From Nanobdellota archaeon (GTDB lineage: Archaea; Nanobdellota; Nanobdellia; Woesearchaeales; GW2011-AR9), in assembly GCA_030697505.1 (NCBI GenBank), contig JAUYPX010000017.1:1-32482 (forward strand): a stretch of DNA of 32,482 nucleotides. The letters run 5' to 3'. This document shows positions 1 to 7,229 of this stretch, piece by piece. A program made the position numbers and the translations under genes. The stretch's first letter is position 1. Each line of letters opens with the position of its first letter. Below the pieces are notes generated by a model. That model was not told the DNA's origin. It searched no databases and saw nothing but the letters and a program-made list of their open reading frames with translations.

Positions 1-11
1 CTGTAAAGATC

Positions 12-710
12 ATGAAATATGCACTAGCTCTTTCTTTGCCTTTGTACCTTAGCTGCGCTGCGCAACAAGTATCTTCTCCTGCAGTGATCAAAATAGAACC
101 TAGCAGCACGTTTATGGATGAAGAAGAACAGATTTTCAGTCCTAGAGAGCGGCCGTTCAGAAAGGAAATGCGGTTTGTTATGGGCAGTTTCAGGCAGATG
201 ATGCGCCAACAGAACAAAAAGACGCTGGAAGGAGTTCTCAGTTTTGAAGAGAGCACTGAATCATTCGATTATAGTTACGATACTTCTACTTTTTGCGATC
301 TGGATACGCGCGATAAATTCAATGGGAAAATAAGCTTAGAGTTCAGCCAGATCCGGGGAATACAGGGAAGGTACAAAACGACGACAGTGATCCTCACTGA
401 TCTTCCGCCTTTTGGTTCAGCAGATAAAATTGAAATTAGAGTTGATGGTTTGGCACAGAATCCAATTTATGCAGTATACAATATCGATTCAAAAGCGCAA
501 CAGTTTTATGAAAGCCTGATCAGAAAATTATCTGAAGAATTCGGGAAACATGATGCCCAGCATCATAGCTGGAAGGATTTTCAATTTATGAGGGCAACAA
601 ATGACGAGCAAAGAAAAATCCATCAGGCTTACAAAAAAGTAACCCAGATGTTAAAAAACAACAACCCCATTTCCCTGAAAAAAATTCATATATATAATCC
701 CTGTGAATAG
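12..710 (+). CDS. Hypothetical secreted protein
   Basis: A 232-aa protein that I do not recognise. The first ~17 residues are hydrophobic (KYALALSLPLYLSCAAQ) and look like a signal peptide. A Cys at residue 15 could be a lipid anchor, but the residues before it (YLS) fit a lipobox poorly. The remainder is soluble and mixed alpha/beta, with a basic C-terminal helix and two further Cys residues, one of them second from the end. The ATG at 12 is the first start available; anything upstream is cut by the window edge, so an operon partner cannot be excluded. It converges on the antiporter gene, whose stop lies 13 bp after its own. Secretion is inferred only from the N-terminus; no function can be assigned. 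Confidence 0.6.
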   Translation: MKYALALSLPLYLSCAAQQVSSPAVIKIEPSSTFMDEEEQIFSPRERPFRKEMRFVMGSFRQMMRQQNKKTLEGVLSFEESTESFDYSYDTSTFCDLDTRDKFNGKISLEFSQIRGIQGRYKTTTVILTDLPPFGSADKIEIRVDGLAQNPIYAVYNIDSKAQQFYESLIRKLSEEFGKHDAQHHSWKDFQFMRATNDEQRKIHQAYKKVTQMLKNNNPISLKKIHIYNPCE

Positions 711-723
711 AGAGGGCATTATT

Positions 724-2406
724 TTATTTCATAGGTCTTCCCTTAAGATGCTCCAGATGCTTGGACTTCTCTTTCAGGAATTTATCAAAGCTCAAGCCAT
801 GTTTCTCAATGAGCATGCAAGCATGATAGCCGCCTAACATATGGGGCAGGATAACGTAACTGGCGCCTTTTTCATACAATTGGATAGCTTCTTCTGCATG
901 ATGGGAAACGACCACCACCACGGCTGAGGTATTCACGTCGCGAACTTTGCTGATTATATTTGTGTTGATCTCAAAATCCGGAATAGTAGAAATAATCATC
1001 TTCACCTTAGAGAGATGCAATTCATCAAGCAGTTCCATGTCCGAAGCGTCACCATAGGCACATTTCATCCCTTTTCTGCTTAATGAGGAAACTATTTCGG
1101 GGTTATGGTCGATGATCAAAAATCTCTGTTTTAATTTTTTGAAGAGAGCTATCAAATCATGGCCTACCCGATCGCAGCCAAACAGGATGATGTCATATTT
1201 TGTAGAACCTAGGTGAGGAATAACTGCCCTGGCCTTCTTCTTTTCAAAAATGGATAGGTATTTGGCGACGTAAGGATAAATCCTGCCCGCATATAAGAAC
1301 AAATAACTGGAGATAGCGATGGTTATGAGAGTGACGGCAGTGATGATAGACACCACTTCTTTTCCTAGATGGCCGATGCTTATTCCGAGAGCGATGAGGA
1401 TATGAGAAAATTCACCTATCTGCGCTACGGTCCAGCCAGCAAGAAAACCATTTCTTTTGGTATGCCCCATCAGGCCCATGAGAATCAATACTGATAAAGG
1501 ATTGCCGATCAGCACCAGGAGCGAAAACAGGATTACCGGGACAATATTCTGTTGGAGTTCAGTAAAACCTAACTGGTACCCTAGCATGATAAAAAAGAGG
1601 ACTAAGAAGAAATCGCGCAGGGGTTTCATCTTAGAACTTATTTCATACCGATACGGGGAGAGGGAAAGAGTTACCCCAGCTATGAGCGCGCCGATTTCTA
1701 AAGAAAATCCTGCTTGGTAGAAAAGCAGGGAGAGCGCAAACGCCCAGCTGATAGAAAATAAGAGCAGCAGTTCCTGGCTTTTGGCGATGATGTTAGTCAC
1801 CTGCGGAAGGATATATAGGCCGATCAGGAATAAACCGACTAAGAGGAACAAGCCTTTAAGCGCAACGCTGAGAACGAGAGTTTGGGCATCCATCCCTCCG
1901 TTGAGGGAAGAGATGATGATGAGAGTGAAAATAGCCAAGAGATCCTGCACCAGCAAAAATCCTACCGTAATTTTTCCATATAATGAATCGGTCTCATTTT
2001 TATCCGAGAGTAATTTGAGGACAAGGATAGTGCTGCTGAAGGCGAGAGCAAGGCCGAGGTAGAGGGAAGTAAGTTTGGAAAATCCTAACGCTAAGGAAAG
2101 GAAAAAACCGGCCATAGTTGTAAAAACGGCCTGACCAACGCCAGTGACTATCGATACTAAACCAACTTCCTTGATCACTTTTGGATCTAGACCCAGGCCG
2201 ACCACGAAGAGCAGTAATGCTACCCCCATGTGAGAGAAGAGCACTATGGTATCAGGAGAGCTGATCAAGTTGAGGAGGGAAGGCCCCACTATGATCCCAG
2301 CCAGAATATAACCTATGATGAGGGGTTGCCTAAGGTAGCGCACCACCAGGCTGATGAGAGTGGCAATACCGATGACGAGCCCTACTTCAAAGAATGTATT
2401 CTGCAT
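724..2406 (-). CDS. Kef-type cation/proton antiporter with RCK (TrkA-N) domain
   Basis: A 560-aa CPA2-family monovalent cation:proton antiporter expected to exchange Na+ or K+ for H+ across the cytoplasmic membrane. Residues 1 to ~380 form about 12 hydrophobic segments with the usual Na+/H+ exchanger-domain features: an N-terminal GYILAGIIVGP segment, and LLVQDLLAI, whose QD is typical of KefB/KefC-type exchangers. Residues ~403-530 are a cytosolic RCK/TrkA-N domain beginning DIILFGCDRVGHDL (GxxxxG nucleotide-binding loop). The beta-strand acid that holds the ribose is in LIIDHNP, followed by a GDASD motif. No clear RCK-C domain follows, and the protein ends in a basic tail. The start at 2406 has a good Shine-Dalgarno GAGGT at 2411-2415 and a TATA box upstream. 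It is divergent from the NOG1-like gene. The ion transported cannot be told from sequence. Confidence 0.9.
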   Translation of the reverse strand: MQNTFFEVGLVIGIATLISLVVRYLRQPLIIGYILAGIIVGPSLLNLISSPDTIVLFSHMGVALLLFVVGLGLDPKVIKEVGLVSIVTGVGQAVFTTMAGFFLSLALGFSKLTSLYLGLALAFSSTILVLKLLSDKNETDSLYGKITVGFLLVQDLLAIFTLIIISSLNGGMDAQTLVLSVALKGLFLLVGLFLIGLYILPQVTNIIAKSQELLLLFSISWAFALSLLFYQAGFSLEIGALIAGVTLSLSPYRYEISSKMKPLRDFFLVLFFIMLGYQLGFTELQQNIVPVILFSLLVLIGNPLSVLILMGLMGHTKRNGFLAGWTVAQIGEFSHILIALGISIGHLGKEVVSIITAVTLITIAISSYLFLYAGRIYPYVAKYLSIFEKKKARAVIPHLGSTKYDIILFGCDRVGHDLIALFKKLKQRFLIIDHNPEIVSSLSRKGMKCAYGDASDMELLDELHLSKVKMIISTIPDFEINTNIISKVRDVNTSAVVVVVSHHAEEAIQLYEKGASYVILPHMLGGYHACMLIEKHGLSFDKFLKEKSKHLEHLKGRPMK

Positions 2407-2440
2407 AACGACCTCTTTTCTATCGTAAAGAGTAATTTTA

Positions 2441-2453
2441 TGTTATATAAATG
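2441..2453 (-). promoter_or_regulatory. TATA box of the antiporter gene
   Basis: Minus-strand CATTTATATAACA, centred ~41 nt before the ATG at 2406. Transcription starting ~25 nt downstream would leave a leader of roughly 15 nt carrying the Shine-Dalgarno GAGGT (2411-2415). This is one of the few genes here with a clear leader and ribosome-binding site. Confidence 0.55.
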
Positions 2454-2502
2454 TTATGTCGAAGAAAAAATCTATTTTTTCGTTATCAATTTACTGACAA
2501 AC

Positions 2503-2512
2503 ATTTAAAATA
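2503..2512 (+). promoter_or_regulatory. TATA box of the NOG1-like gene
   Basis: Plus-strand ATTTAAAATA, centred ~28 nt upstream of the ATG at 2535, the spacing expected for a leaderless archaeal transcript. It supports the downstream ATG at 2535 over an upstream in-frame ATG at 2451, which would put this promoter inside the gene. Confidence 0.5.
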
Positions 2513-2534
2513 CAACAGTTGTTTTAGAGAATAC

Positions 2535-3533
2535 ATGAATTTTGAGAAGTTAGCGCCGGTTGAAAGCAGCAAGGTTTTGCTAGATATAGCCTTCCGGAAA
2601 GCGCGGGAAAAAGAAAAGCAGAAGAAGTTAGAGGGCAGCTGGCTGCAGATTATCAAAAGAAAAGAAAGCCTCAAATTAGATATCGTGAAGGATGACCTCG
2701 TCTCTAAATTAGAAAGAATTCTCTCTCAGTTTCCCCAGACGGAAGTGCTGCCGGAGTTTTATATCAAACTGATGAGATTGACTTTAGAGTTCAGCGAGCT
2801 GAAAAAATCGCTGGGCGCGGCCAATTGGGCCAGCAGAAGAATCCGCATGCTCCATAAGGAGTATATCAGTAAAATCAATCGGGCGCAGGAACAGCCCTAT
2901 ATGCGAAAAGCATCTACGGAGTTTTACGGCCGGGTCTCTTCTACGCTGAAACAGATCGATCAGAATTTGAAATATCTGGAAGAAAGCAGGCGGATCATGC
3001 GAACCTATCCAGACATCAAGGAGATGTATACAGTCTGCATCTATGGGTTTCCCAATGTAGGGAAATCTACGCTGCTCAATAAACTGAGCAGCACCAAGGC
3101 GAAAACAGCCGCCTATGCTTTTACGACCAAGACTATCAATGCTGGTTATATGGATTTTGACGGAGTTAAGATCCAGATCCTTGACCTTCCCGGAACATTG
3201 GCGCGGCCAGAGAAGATGAACAATATCGAGATGCAGGCAGAATTAGTGTTGGAAGAATTGGCGAAAGTGGTTATTTTTGTATTTGATGTGAGCGGTTCGT
3301 CTGGATATCCTCTAGATAAGCAGAAGCAGCTTTTCAAGAAAATCAAAGATAAGAACCCGCTGGTTTATGTAAGTAAAACCGATTTGCCTGACGGCGTTCC
3401 CGGAGAAGATTTTCCGTATACATATCTTACTTTTGAAGGATTGAAAGAGGAATTGCAGCAGTTGGCTACGAAAGCAGCTAAGGAAAGTGAAGAGAAAAAA
3501 GCGGATATTGCATCTTCTGAAGAATCACATTAA
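2535..3533 (+). CDS. NOG1-like GTPase (ribosome biogenesis)
   Basis: A 332-aa Obg/HflX-superfamily GTPase of the NOG1 type, expected to act in large-subunit assembly. With the ATG at 2535, residues 1 to ~160 are the helical NOG1 N-terminal domain and the G domain follows: P-loop GFPNVGKST at ~171-179, switch I around FTTKTINAGY, DLPG (G3) at 217-220, and SKTD (G4) at 280-283, a variant of NKxD. Eukaryotic NOG1 has a long C-terminal extension; here it is replaced by a short charged tail, as in archaeal members. An in-frame ATG at 2451 is rejected because the product would begin with a non-conserved, aromatic-rich stretch and the TATA box at 2503-2512 fits the later start. Only 27 bp separate it from the next gene, so the two are probably cotranscribed. 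Confidence 0.88.
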   Translation: MNFEKLAPVESSKVLLDIAFRKAREKEKQKKLEGSWLQIIKRKESLKLDIVKDDLVSKLERILSQFPQTEVLPEFYIKLMRLTLEFSELKKSLGAANWASRRIRMLHKEYISKINRAQEQPYMRKASTEFYGRVSSTLKQIDQNLKYLEESRRIMRTYPDIKEMYTVCIYGFPNVGKSTLLNKLSSTKAKTAAYAFTTKTINAGYMDFDGVKIQILDLPGTLARPEKMNNIEMQAELVLEELAKVVIFVFDVSGSSGYPLDKQKQLFKKIKDKNPLVYVSKTDLPDGVPGEDFPYTYLTFEGLKEELQQLATKAAKESEEKKADIASSEESH

Positions 3534-3560
3534 TAAAGGATAATTAATTTCTATTCTGCT

Positions 3561-4661
3561 ATGGATGAGCAGCATTCAAAGACTCTTCTGAGTAAAGAAA
3601 GGGCTTTCTTATTTCTAAGCATAGCTATCGTAATAACTTTATTGGCTGGTTTTCCAGAGAATCTGAAGGTATTTGTGTTAGGAACTGCCGGAACAATTAC
3701 CGGTGGAGCGACAACAGTACAATCAATTGAACTAAAAGATTATTTCATCGGTTTGGTGATCTTTGCGGCGCTGATGGTATTTCTAGCATATCTGGTACAC
3801 GCATTGCGGACGCCGAGGCCGCAAAATTGGTATCCGCAAATGGCGGATGAAGAGGAATTTTCCGCAGGAGTAGATCAAAACATGCCATTAGAAAATAATT
3901 TGGAACGGATAAATAGAGAGTTAAAAAATCTGCGCCGGGCGAAAGAAGCTGCCGCTGATATTCCTGCAAAAAGGGCAAAAAAATTAACCAAAGTCCCTGA
4001 TGTTGAAGAGATACATCTAGAGCACACTTTACGGAATATCAATGCAAAACTACAGGGTTATGCAAAAACACCTTTAGTTCTGGAAGCGCCTCGGGAAAAA
4101 AGCGAATGGGACGATAGCCTGGAGCAGGTCAAACAAGAATTGGCGGGCGTAGACAAGATGAAATTTAAGAAAGCGAAAGTACGGGAGGATGCTCCTTCAA
4201 GGTCAGACATCGCTTTACGGCATGAAAGTAAAAGATTCCAAGAAGAATTGAGAACGTCTTTATCGAACACAAAGAAAGATGCAAAACCGATAATGGTGCT
4301 GGAAGAGCCAGCCAGAAAAAAGCAATGGAATACCTATTTGGAGAATGTAAATCAAGCTTTAGGGAAGGTAGATGAGATGCCGATCAAGAAAGTAAAAATT
4401 CTTAAAAAGATTCCTTTGATAACTAAAACCGACGGAACTTTAGAACAAAGATTATTAACGCGGGAGTTGCAGAAATTGCATAAAACGCTGGAAGAAGAGA
4501 AGCAAAATATCCCAAACTATTCTATCAAACGTTATATACCTTCGTCCAGAGAATGGGAACTAGCCAAGATCAAAAGACATATCCAGAAAAAAGGAGCAGT
4601 GAAGAACAAAGAAGAATTGGCGGAGATTGAAGAGAAGTTGGCGAAGATTTACCGTGAATAA
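3561..4661 (+). CDS. Two-TM membrane protein with coiled-coil repeat tail
   Basis: A 366-aa protein of unknown function. Two membrane segments (~residues 13-30 and ~62-82) enclose a short Gly/Thr-rich loop, and the remaining ~280 residues are a highly charged, helical, presumably cytosolic tail. The tail is repetitive. A unit of type [LVLEAP..K..W...LE.V.Q.L..VD.M..KK.K] occurs around residues 173-210 and again around 255-292, with the related sequence LE..L..IN..L before and between. The repeats suggest an elongated rod of antiparallel helices. It lies 27 bp after the NOG1-like gene and converges on L10e with a 5-bp gap. Being next to two ribosome-related genes does not prove a ribosomal role. 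No catalytic motif is visible. Confidence 0.7.
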   Translation: MDEQHSKTLLSKERAFLFLSIAIVITLLAGFPENLKVFVLGTAGTITGGATTVQSIELKDYFIGLVIFAALMVFLAYLVHALRTPRPQNWYPQMADEEEFSAGVDQNMPLENNLERINRELKNLRRAKEAAADIPAKRAKKLTKVPDVEEIHLEHTLRNINAKLQGYAKTPLVLEAPREKSEWDDSLEQVKQELAGVDKMKFKKAKVREDAPSRSDIALRHESKRFQEELRTSLSNTKKDAKPIMVLEEPARKKQWNTYLENVNQALGKVDEMPIKKVKILKKIPLITKTDGTLEQRLLTRELQKLHKTLEEEKQNIPNYSIKRYIPSSREWELAKIKRHIQKKGAVKNKEELAEIEEKLAKIYRE

Positions 4662-4666
4662 AGAAT

Positions 4667-5182
4667 TTATTGAGAAACAACCACTTTACAAGTGCAAGGC
4701 AATTTAGTCGCTGAACGCCCTAAGGCTTCTCGGCCAACTTTTACATCTTTCTTATCTAAGCGTAATTCAAAGACAGTTTGGCCATCCCTGATCCTGGCCG
4801 CGCAGCCGATAGTTTTACCATAAGACAATTTCATACCGGTACTCATACGATCTGCACCTGCTCCGGAAGCTAACGGATTTTCCCGCAAAACGTGAAATGG
4901 GTATACTTTTAAGAGTAAGTGAAAGTTTTTACCTAAGGTCTTTTCCAGATAGCGGTTAGAAACTACTCGAGCAGATTCCAATGCTTCCTGCCGAATGTTC
5001 ATGCTTCTGCCGGCATTCAACCTGATCATGGTATCATACTTCTTTTCTGTACCCATGTTAAAACGGACTATCTTTTTGTGAGGAAATCCGCCCCGGACAA
5101 AGTTCTGTTTAGTATATTTACTAATTCTGGTATAAGGCCGTTCCAGGTTCTGGTATGCTGAGAATTTACGTAAGCGTGCCAT
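4667..5182 (-). CDS. rpl10e: 50S ribosomal protein L10e (uL16)
   Basis: A 171-aa archaeal/eukaryotic L10e, the uL16 protein of the large subunit near the peptidyl-transferase and tRNA-binding region. The N-terminus MARLRKFSAYQNLERPYTR, the TKQNFVRGGFP segment and the central PFHVLRENPLASGAGADRMS loop are family hallmarks, and the length is typical. An upstream in-frame ATG at 5209 would add nine residues. It is rejected because family members start at MA(R)R..., which corresponds to 5182. The leader contains a perfect 20-bp palindrome at 5217-5236, and the clearest TATA box is ~110 bp upstream, so the mRNA may have a long leader. It stands alone and not in a ribosomal operon. Confidence 0.95.
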   Translation of the reverse strand: MARLRKFSAYQNLERPYTRISKYTKQNFVRGGFPHKKIVRFNMGTEKKYDTMIRLNAGRSMNIRQEALESARVVSNRYLEKTLGKNFHLLLKVYPFHVLRENPLASGAGADRMSTGMKLSYGKTIGCAARIRDGQTVFELRLDKKDVKVGREALGRSATKLPCTCKVVVSQ

Positions 5183-5216
5183 TTTTGTCAGTTGTCTCTC
5201 AGTTCTCACGTCCTAT

Positions 5217-5236
5217 AACTCCAAAATTTTGGAGTT
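5217..5236. repeat. Perfect 20-bp palindrome in the L10e leader
   Basis: AACTCCAAAATTTTGGAGTT is its own reverse complement over all 20 bases, ending 35 bp upstream of the L10e ATG. It could be a homodimer-bound operator or an RNA hairpin in the leader. The adjacent minus-strand GTTATAGG (about 5212-5219) is a weak second TATA candidate that it would overlap. Confidence 0.7.
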
Positions 5237-5286
5237 TCGCGTTTGAACTGTTCTTTTCTTAACCTTGTTGTTGCGAGGAGCACAAC

Positions 5287-5300
5287 TCATTTATAAATTT
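5287..5300 (-). promoter_or_regulatory. TATA box upstream of L10e
   Basis: Minus-strand AAATTTATAAATGA is the strongest TATA-like element before L10e. Initiation ~25 nt downstream (near 5268) would give a leader of ~85 nt, long for an archaeal transcript, with the palindrome inside it. Confidence 0.45.
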
Positions 5301-5387
5301 TGCTGTATATTTGAAGCTAAATCGGAAACTGCCCCTCGCTTTTGTCAAAAATTGGAAAGAGCCCCTCACCAAAAGAGAAATGGTCCT

Positions 5388-5639
5388 TCACTCCTTAACT
5401 AAGAAAGAAATACCTTGTAATTTAATCATTTCTTCTTTAGGGCGTTGGTCGCCATCAAGAAAGATAAGAAGAGCTTTCTTTTTGTTGCACTCAACCAGAT
5501 AGTAGAAGAGAGAATCGCCTTTCTTAAGTCCGCTTCCTAAGGCGATCTCCTTGGCTAAAGTAAGAAAGTATTGGTGTCTTTTCTGTTGCAACCGGACTAC
5601 CCAGCCTAAACTTTGGAAAAATGTTTTCGTGGTAAGCAC
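5388..5639 (-). CDS. Small AbrB/SpoVT-like swapped-hairpin protein
   Basis: An 83-aa protein read from a GTG start. The core VRLQQKRHQYFLTLAKEIAL followed by GSGLKKGDSLFYYLVE resembles the AbrB/MazE pattern (beta hairpin, then LPKEIAKxLGLKKGD, then a strand), which usually gives a dimeric DNA-binding swapped hairpin. The likely role is a transcriptional regulator or the antitoxin of a pair, but no toxin gene is adjacent. The start is uncertain: a GAGGTGG-like ribosome-binding sequence lies closer to an ATG at 5644 in another frame that encodes only 12 codons, so a downstream internal start is possible. It is divergent from the winged-helix/GNAT gene, with a shared regulatory region between them. 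Confidence 0.6.
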   Translation of the reverse strand: MLTTKTFFQSLGWVVRLQQKRHQYFLTLAKEIALGSGLKKGDSLFYYLVECNKKKALLIFLDGDQRPKEEMIKLQGISFLVKE

Positions 5640-5680
5640 CCCATGTTGACTACCACCTCTTCTAATAGCTTTACAGTAAG

Positions 5681-5695
5681 GGTGTATATTAAACT
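5681..5695 (-). promoter_or_regulatory. TATA-like element of the AbrB-like gene
   Basis: Minus-strand AGTTTAATATACACC. The predicted start of transcription near 5661 leaves a ~20-nt leader containing AGAGGTGG before the GTG at 5639. Confidence 0.35.
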
Positions 5696-5697
5696 GC

Positions 5698-5717
5698 GGT
5701 TGAACTATTTTTCAACC
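5698..5717. promoter_or_regulatory. Inverted repeat, candidate operator
   Basis: GGTTGAA and TTCAACC, 7-bp perfect arms separated by 6 bp, just upstream of the TATA box of the winged-helix/GNAT gene and next to the divergent promoter. The right arm overlaps a second small inverted repeat (AACC-AAAA-GGTT, 5714-5725). The geometry suits a dimeric regulator; either divergent gene product could bind here. Confidence 0.45.
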
Positions 5718-5723
5718 AAAAGG

Positions 5724-5735
5724 TTTAAAATATAT
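5724..5735 (+). promoter_or_regulatory. TATA box of the winged-helix/GNAT gene
   Basis: TTTAAAATATAT centred ~26 nt before the ATG at 5755, which predicts a leaderless transcript. Confidence 0.55.
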
Positions 5736-5754
5736 CTCCTAGAAAATATAGGTT

Positions 5755-6558
5755 ATGGAAGTAGCAACCCTTCATAAGCAGGAGTCATTAAAGGATAAGA
5801 TAGTGAATCTCCTAAGTACAGAATGGCCTCAGACAGCTAATGATATTTACAAAGCGGTAAAGAGTGATTTAGGGGTTGTCGTAAGTTATCAGGCTGTACA
5901 TAAGGCATTACGGCAGCTTATTGAAAGCGATTGTTTAGTTGTAGAAAATAGGCAATACCGCTTAAGTAAAAGCTGGATTGCCAAAATAACTAAAAGAGTC
6001 AACCAGATAAACTCAACATACAATAGTAATTTTGAGGCAAACTCTTCTTCTGCTTCTATCATCCTGAATGGTGGGGTTCTTCAAAACCTTGTTAATGATA
6101 GCTCTATACGACCTCTTCTCTTAGAATTAATCAGCATCTATCAGAAAGAGTTCAATCCGCATAATATCTTTCAAAAGCCGGCAGACGAAGTTCTAACTTA
6201 TTTGTTTGAAATCCAGAGGGAACATGAATTATTTATTGCTATACTTGATGGTAGAGTTGTCGGTGGGACAGTATTAGAAAGAAAGGATAAGAATATCGCT
6301 GATGAGTATAAAATCTGGAAACTAAAACATTTTGCTCTTGTGGAAGGTCTTGATAGTGCAGCTGAACAGCGTATTATTGCGGATATTGAAGCACGCCTTC
6401 TGACAAAAAGTAAAAAGATGAAAATTCAGCTTAATCTAGCCGAAACAGAGCCACGTTATATTACAATGTTTAAAGAATATGGATTTACCCAAGAAGCTAC
6501 TCTTGAGGATAGATACAGAGTAGGTGAAAAGATGTTTATTTATAGTAAGACCTATTGA
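5755..6558 (+). CDS. Winged-helix DNA-binding protein fused to a GNAT-like domain
   Basis: A 267-aa two-domain protein. Residues ~10-75 form a winged helix (DKIVNLLSTEWPQTANDIYKAV, then SYQAVHKALRQLIESDCLV, then a wing ENRQYRL). Residues ~130-265 resemble a GNAT acyltransferase fold: strand FIAILDGRVVGGTVLER, then FALVEGLDSAAEQRIIADIEARL in the position of the acetyl-CoA-binding helix, then LNLAETEPRYITMFKEYGF, the usual C-terminal GNAT element. The canonical Q/RxxGxG/A loop is not clear, so catalysis is uncertain and the domain may be a sensor. The leaderless start is supported by the TATA box, and the inverted repeat at 5698-5717 suggests autoregulation. The last 7 bp overlap the convergent HAD gene. 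Confidence 0.7.
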   Translation: MEVATLHKQESLKDKIVNLLSTEWPQTANDIYKAVKSDLGVVVSYQAVHKALRQLIESDCLVVENRQYRLSKSWIAKITKRVNQINSTYNSNFEANSSSASIILNGGVLQNLVNDSSIRPLLLELISIYQKEFNPHNIFQKPADEVLTYLFEIQREHELFIAILDGRVVGGTVLERKDKNIADEYKIWKLKHFALVEGLDSAAEQRIIADIEARLLTKSKKMKIQLNLAETEPRYITMFKEYGFTQEATLEDRYRVGEKMFIYSKTY

Positions 6559-7148
6559 GAAACTTTCTTTAAATCTTGTGGGCCTTTGATGATGAGAGTG
6601 TTAAAGCCAAACTTTTCGGGAATTGCTCCATCTTGTTCTGGATCATCTCCGATTACTAAACATTCTTTCGGATTGAGTTTTTGTTTTTTGATAAGCTTTT
6701 GCCAGTAAACATCATCGCTCTTTTTACACTGCGTATCATCTCTGGTAAAGGTAAAGTCTAAGTATTGCTCTAGTTCGTATTTGTGCAAGTAAGCATTTAC
6801 AGTTCTGCGCATGGAATTGGAAACTACAGCTATCTTCTTCTGTTTAGCTTTGATTTTCTTAAAAACGCTGATAACAGTATTATGAAGAACAGGCATAACT
6901 TTGATCTGTTTTTCCAAAACCTGATAGTATTCTTCTAAAAGATTTAGTTCTCTACATAAATCGCCAGTATCCCATCTGCCGAACTTGTTTTTGGTTAAGC
7001 CTAAGTTCTCGGCTTTTTGGTTTAATTGAGAATCGGTGAGTTTTAACTTTGATTTAATCATCTTGAGAAGCGGTTGGTAGAGTTCAGCATAGATTTTAGT
7101 GCTGATGATAGTATCGTCGAAGTCGAAGAGGTAGAGTTTGATTGTCAT
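6552..7148 (-). CDS. HAD-superfamily hydrolase
   Basis: A 198-aa haloacid-dehalogenase-type phosphatase with all four motifs: LFDFDDT (Asp9 nucleophile and Asp11 acid/base), VVSNS (motif II Ser), a conserved Lys in the region KKSDDVYWQKLI (motif III), and IGDDPEQD (motif IV acids). Residues ~20-80 form a helical C1-type cap, which suggests a small phosphorylated substrate such as a phosphoglycolate- or nucleotide-like compound; the substrate cannot be identified. A TATA box ~27 nt upstream predicts a leaderless mRNA. It lies downstream of the surface-protein operon on the same strand, but a terminator separates them. Confidence 0.85.
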   Translation of the reverse strand: MTIKLYLFDFDDTIISTKIYAELYQPLLKMIKSKLKLTDSQLNQKAENLGLTKNKFGRWDTGDLCRELNLLEEYYQVLEKQIKVMPVLHNTVISVFKKIKAKQKKIAVVSNSMRRTVNAYLHKYELEQYLDFTFTRDDTQCKKSDDVYWQKLIKKQKLNPKECLVIGDDPEQDGAIPEKFGFNTLIIKGPQDLKKVSQ

Positions 7149-7170
7149 TTTTTTGTTTAAATTCAGTTAT

Positions 7171-7180
7171 TTTTATAAAA
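7171..7180 (-). promoter_or_regulatory. TATA box of the HAD gene
   Basis: Minus-strand TTTTATAAAA, centred ~27 nt upstream of the ATG at 7148. Confidence 0.5.
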
Positions 7181-7189
7181 ACTTATCTT

Positions 7190-7229
7190 TGTAAATAAAA
7201 AAATAAAAGGAAGAGTTAAGTGCCTTCCT
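7190..7229 (-). terminator. Hairpin plus T-tract ending the surface operon
   Basis: On the minus strand AGGAAG (7224-7229) pairs with CTTCCT (7208-7213) across a 10-nt loop, followed by the T-rich run TTTTATTTTTTTATTTAC. The stem overlaps the stop codon of the last operon gene. It resembles an intrinsic terminator and separates the operon from the HAD promoter. Confidence 0.6.

Noticed and set aside
12..60. Lipoprotein lipobox in the first protein
   Set aside because: Cys15 is preceded by YLS, which lacks the usual Leu/Val/Ile at -3; a plain signal peptide is as likely.
2451..2534. Upstream in-frame ATG for the NOG1-like GTPase
   Set aside because: It would add 28 atypical residues and place the best TATA box inside the gene.
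5183..5209. Upstream in-frame ATG adding nine residues to L10e
   Set aside because: L10e proteins start at MARxRK; the extension is not part of the family.
5311..5502. Plus-strand 63-codon frame before and across the AbrB-like gene
   Set aside because: It is antisense to a better-supported gene, without domain or promoter.
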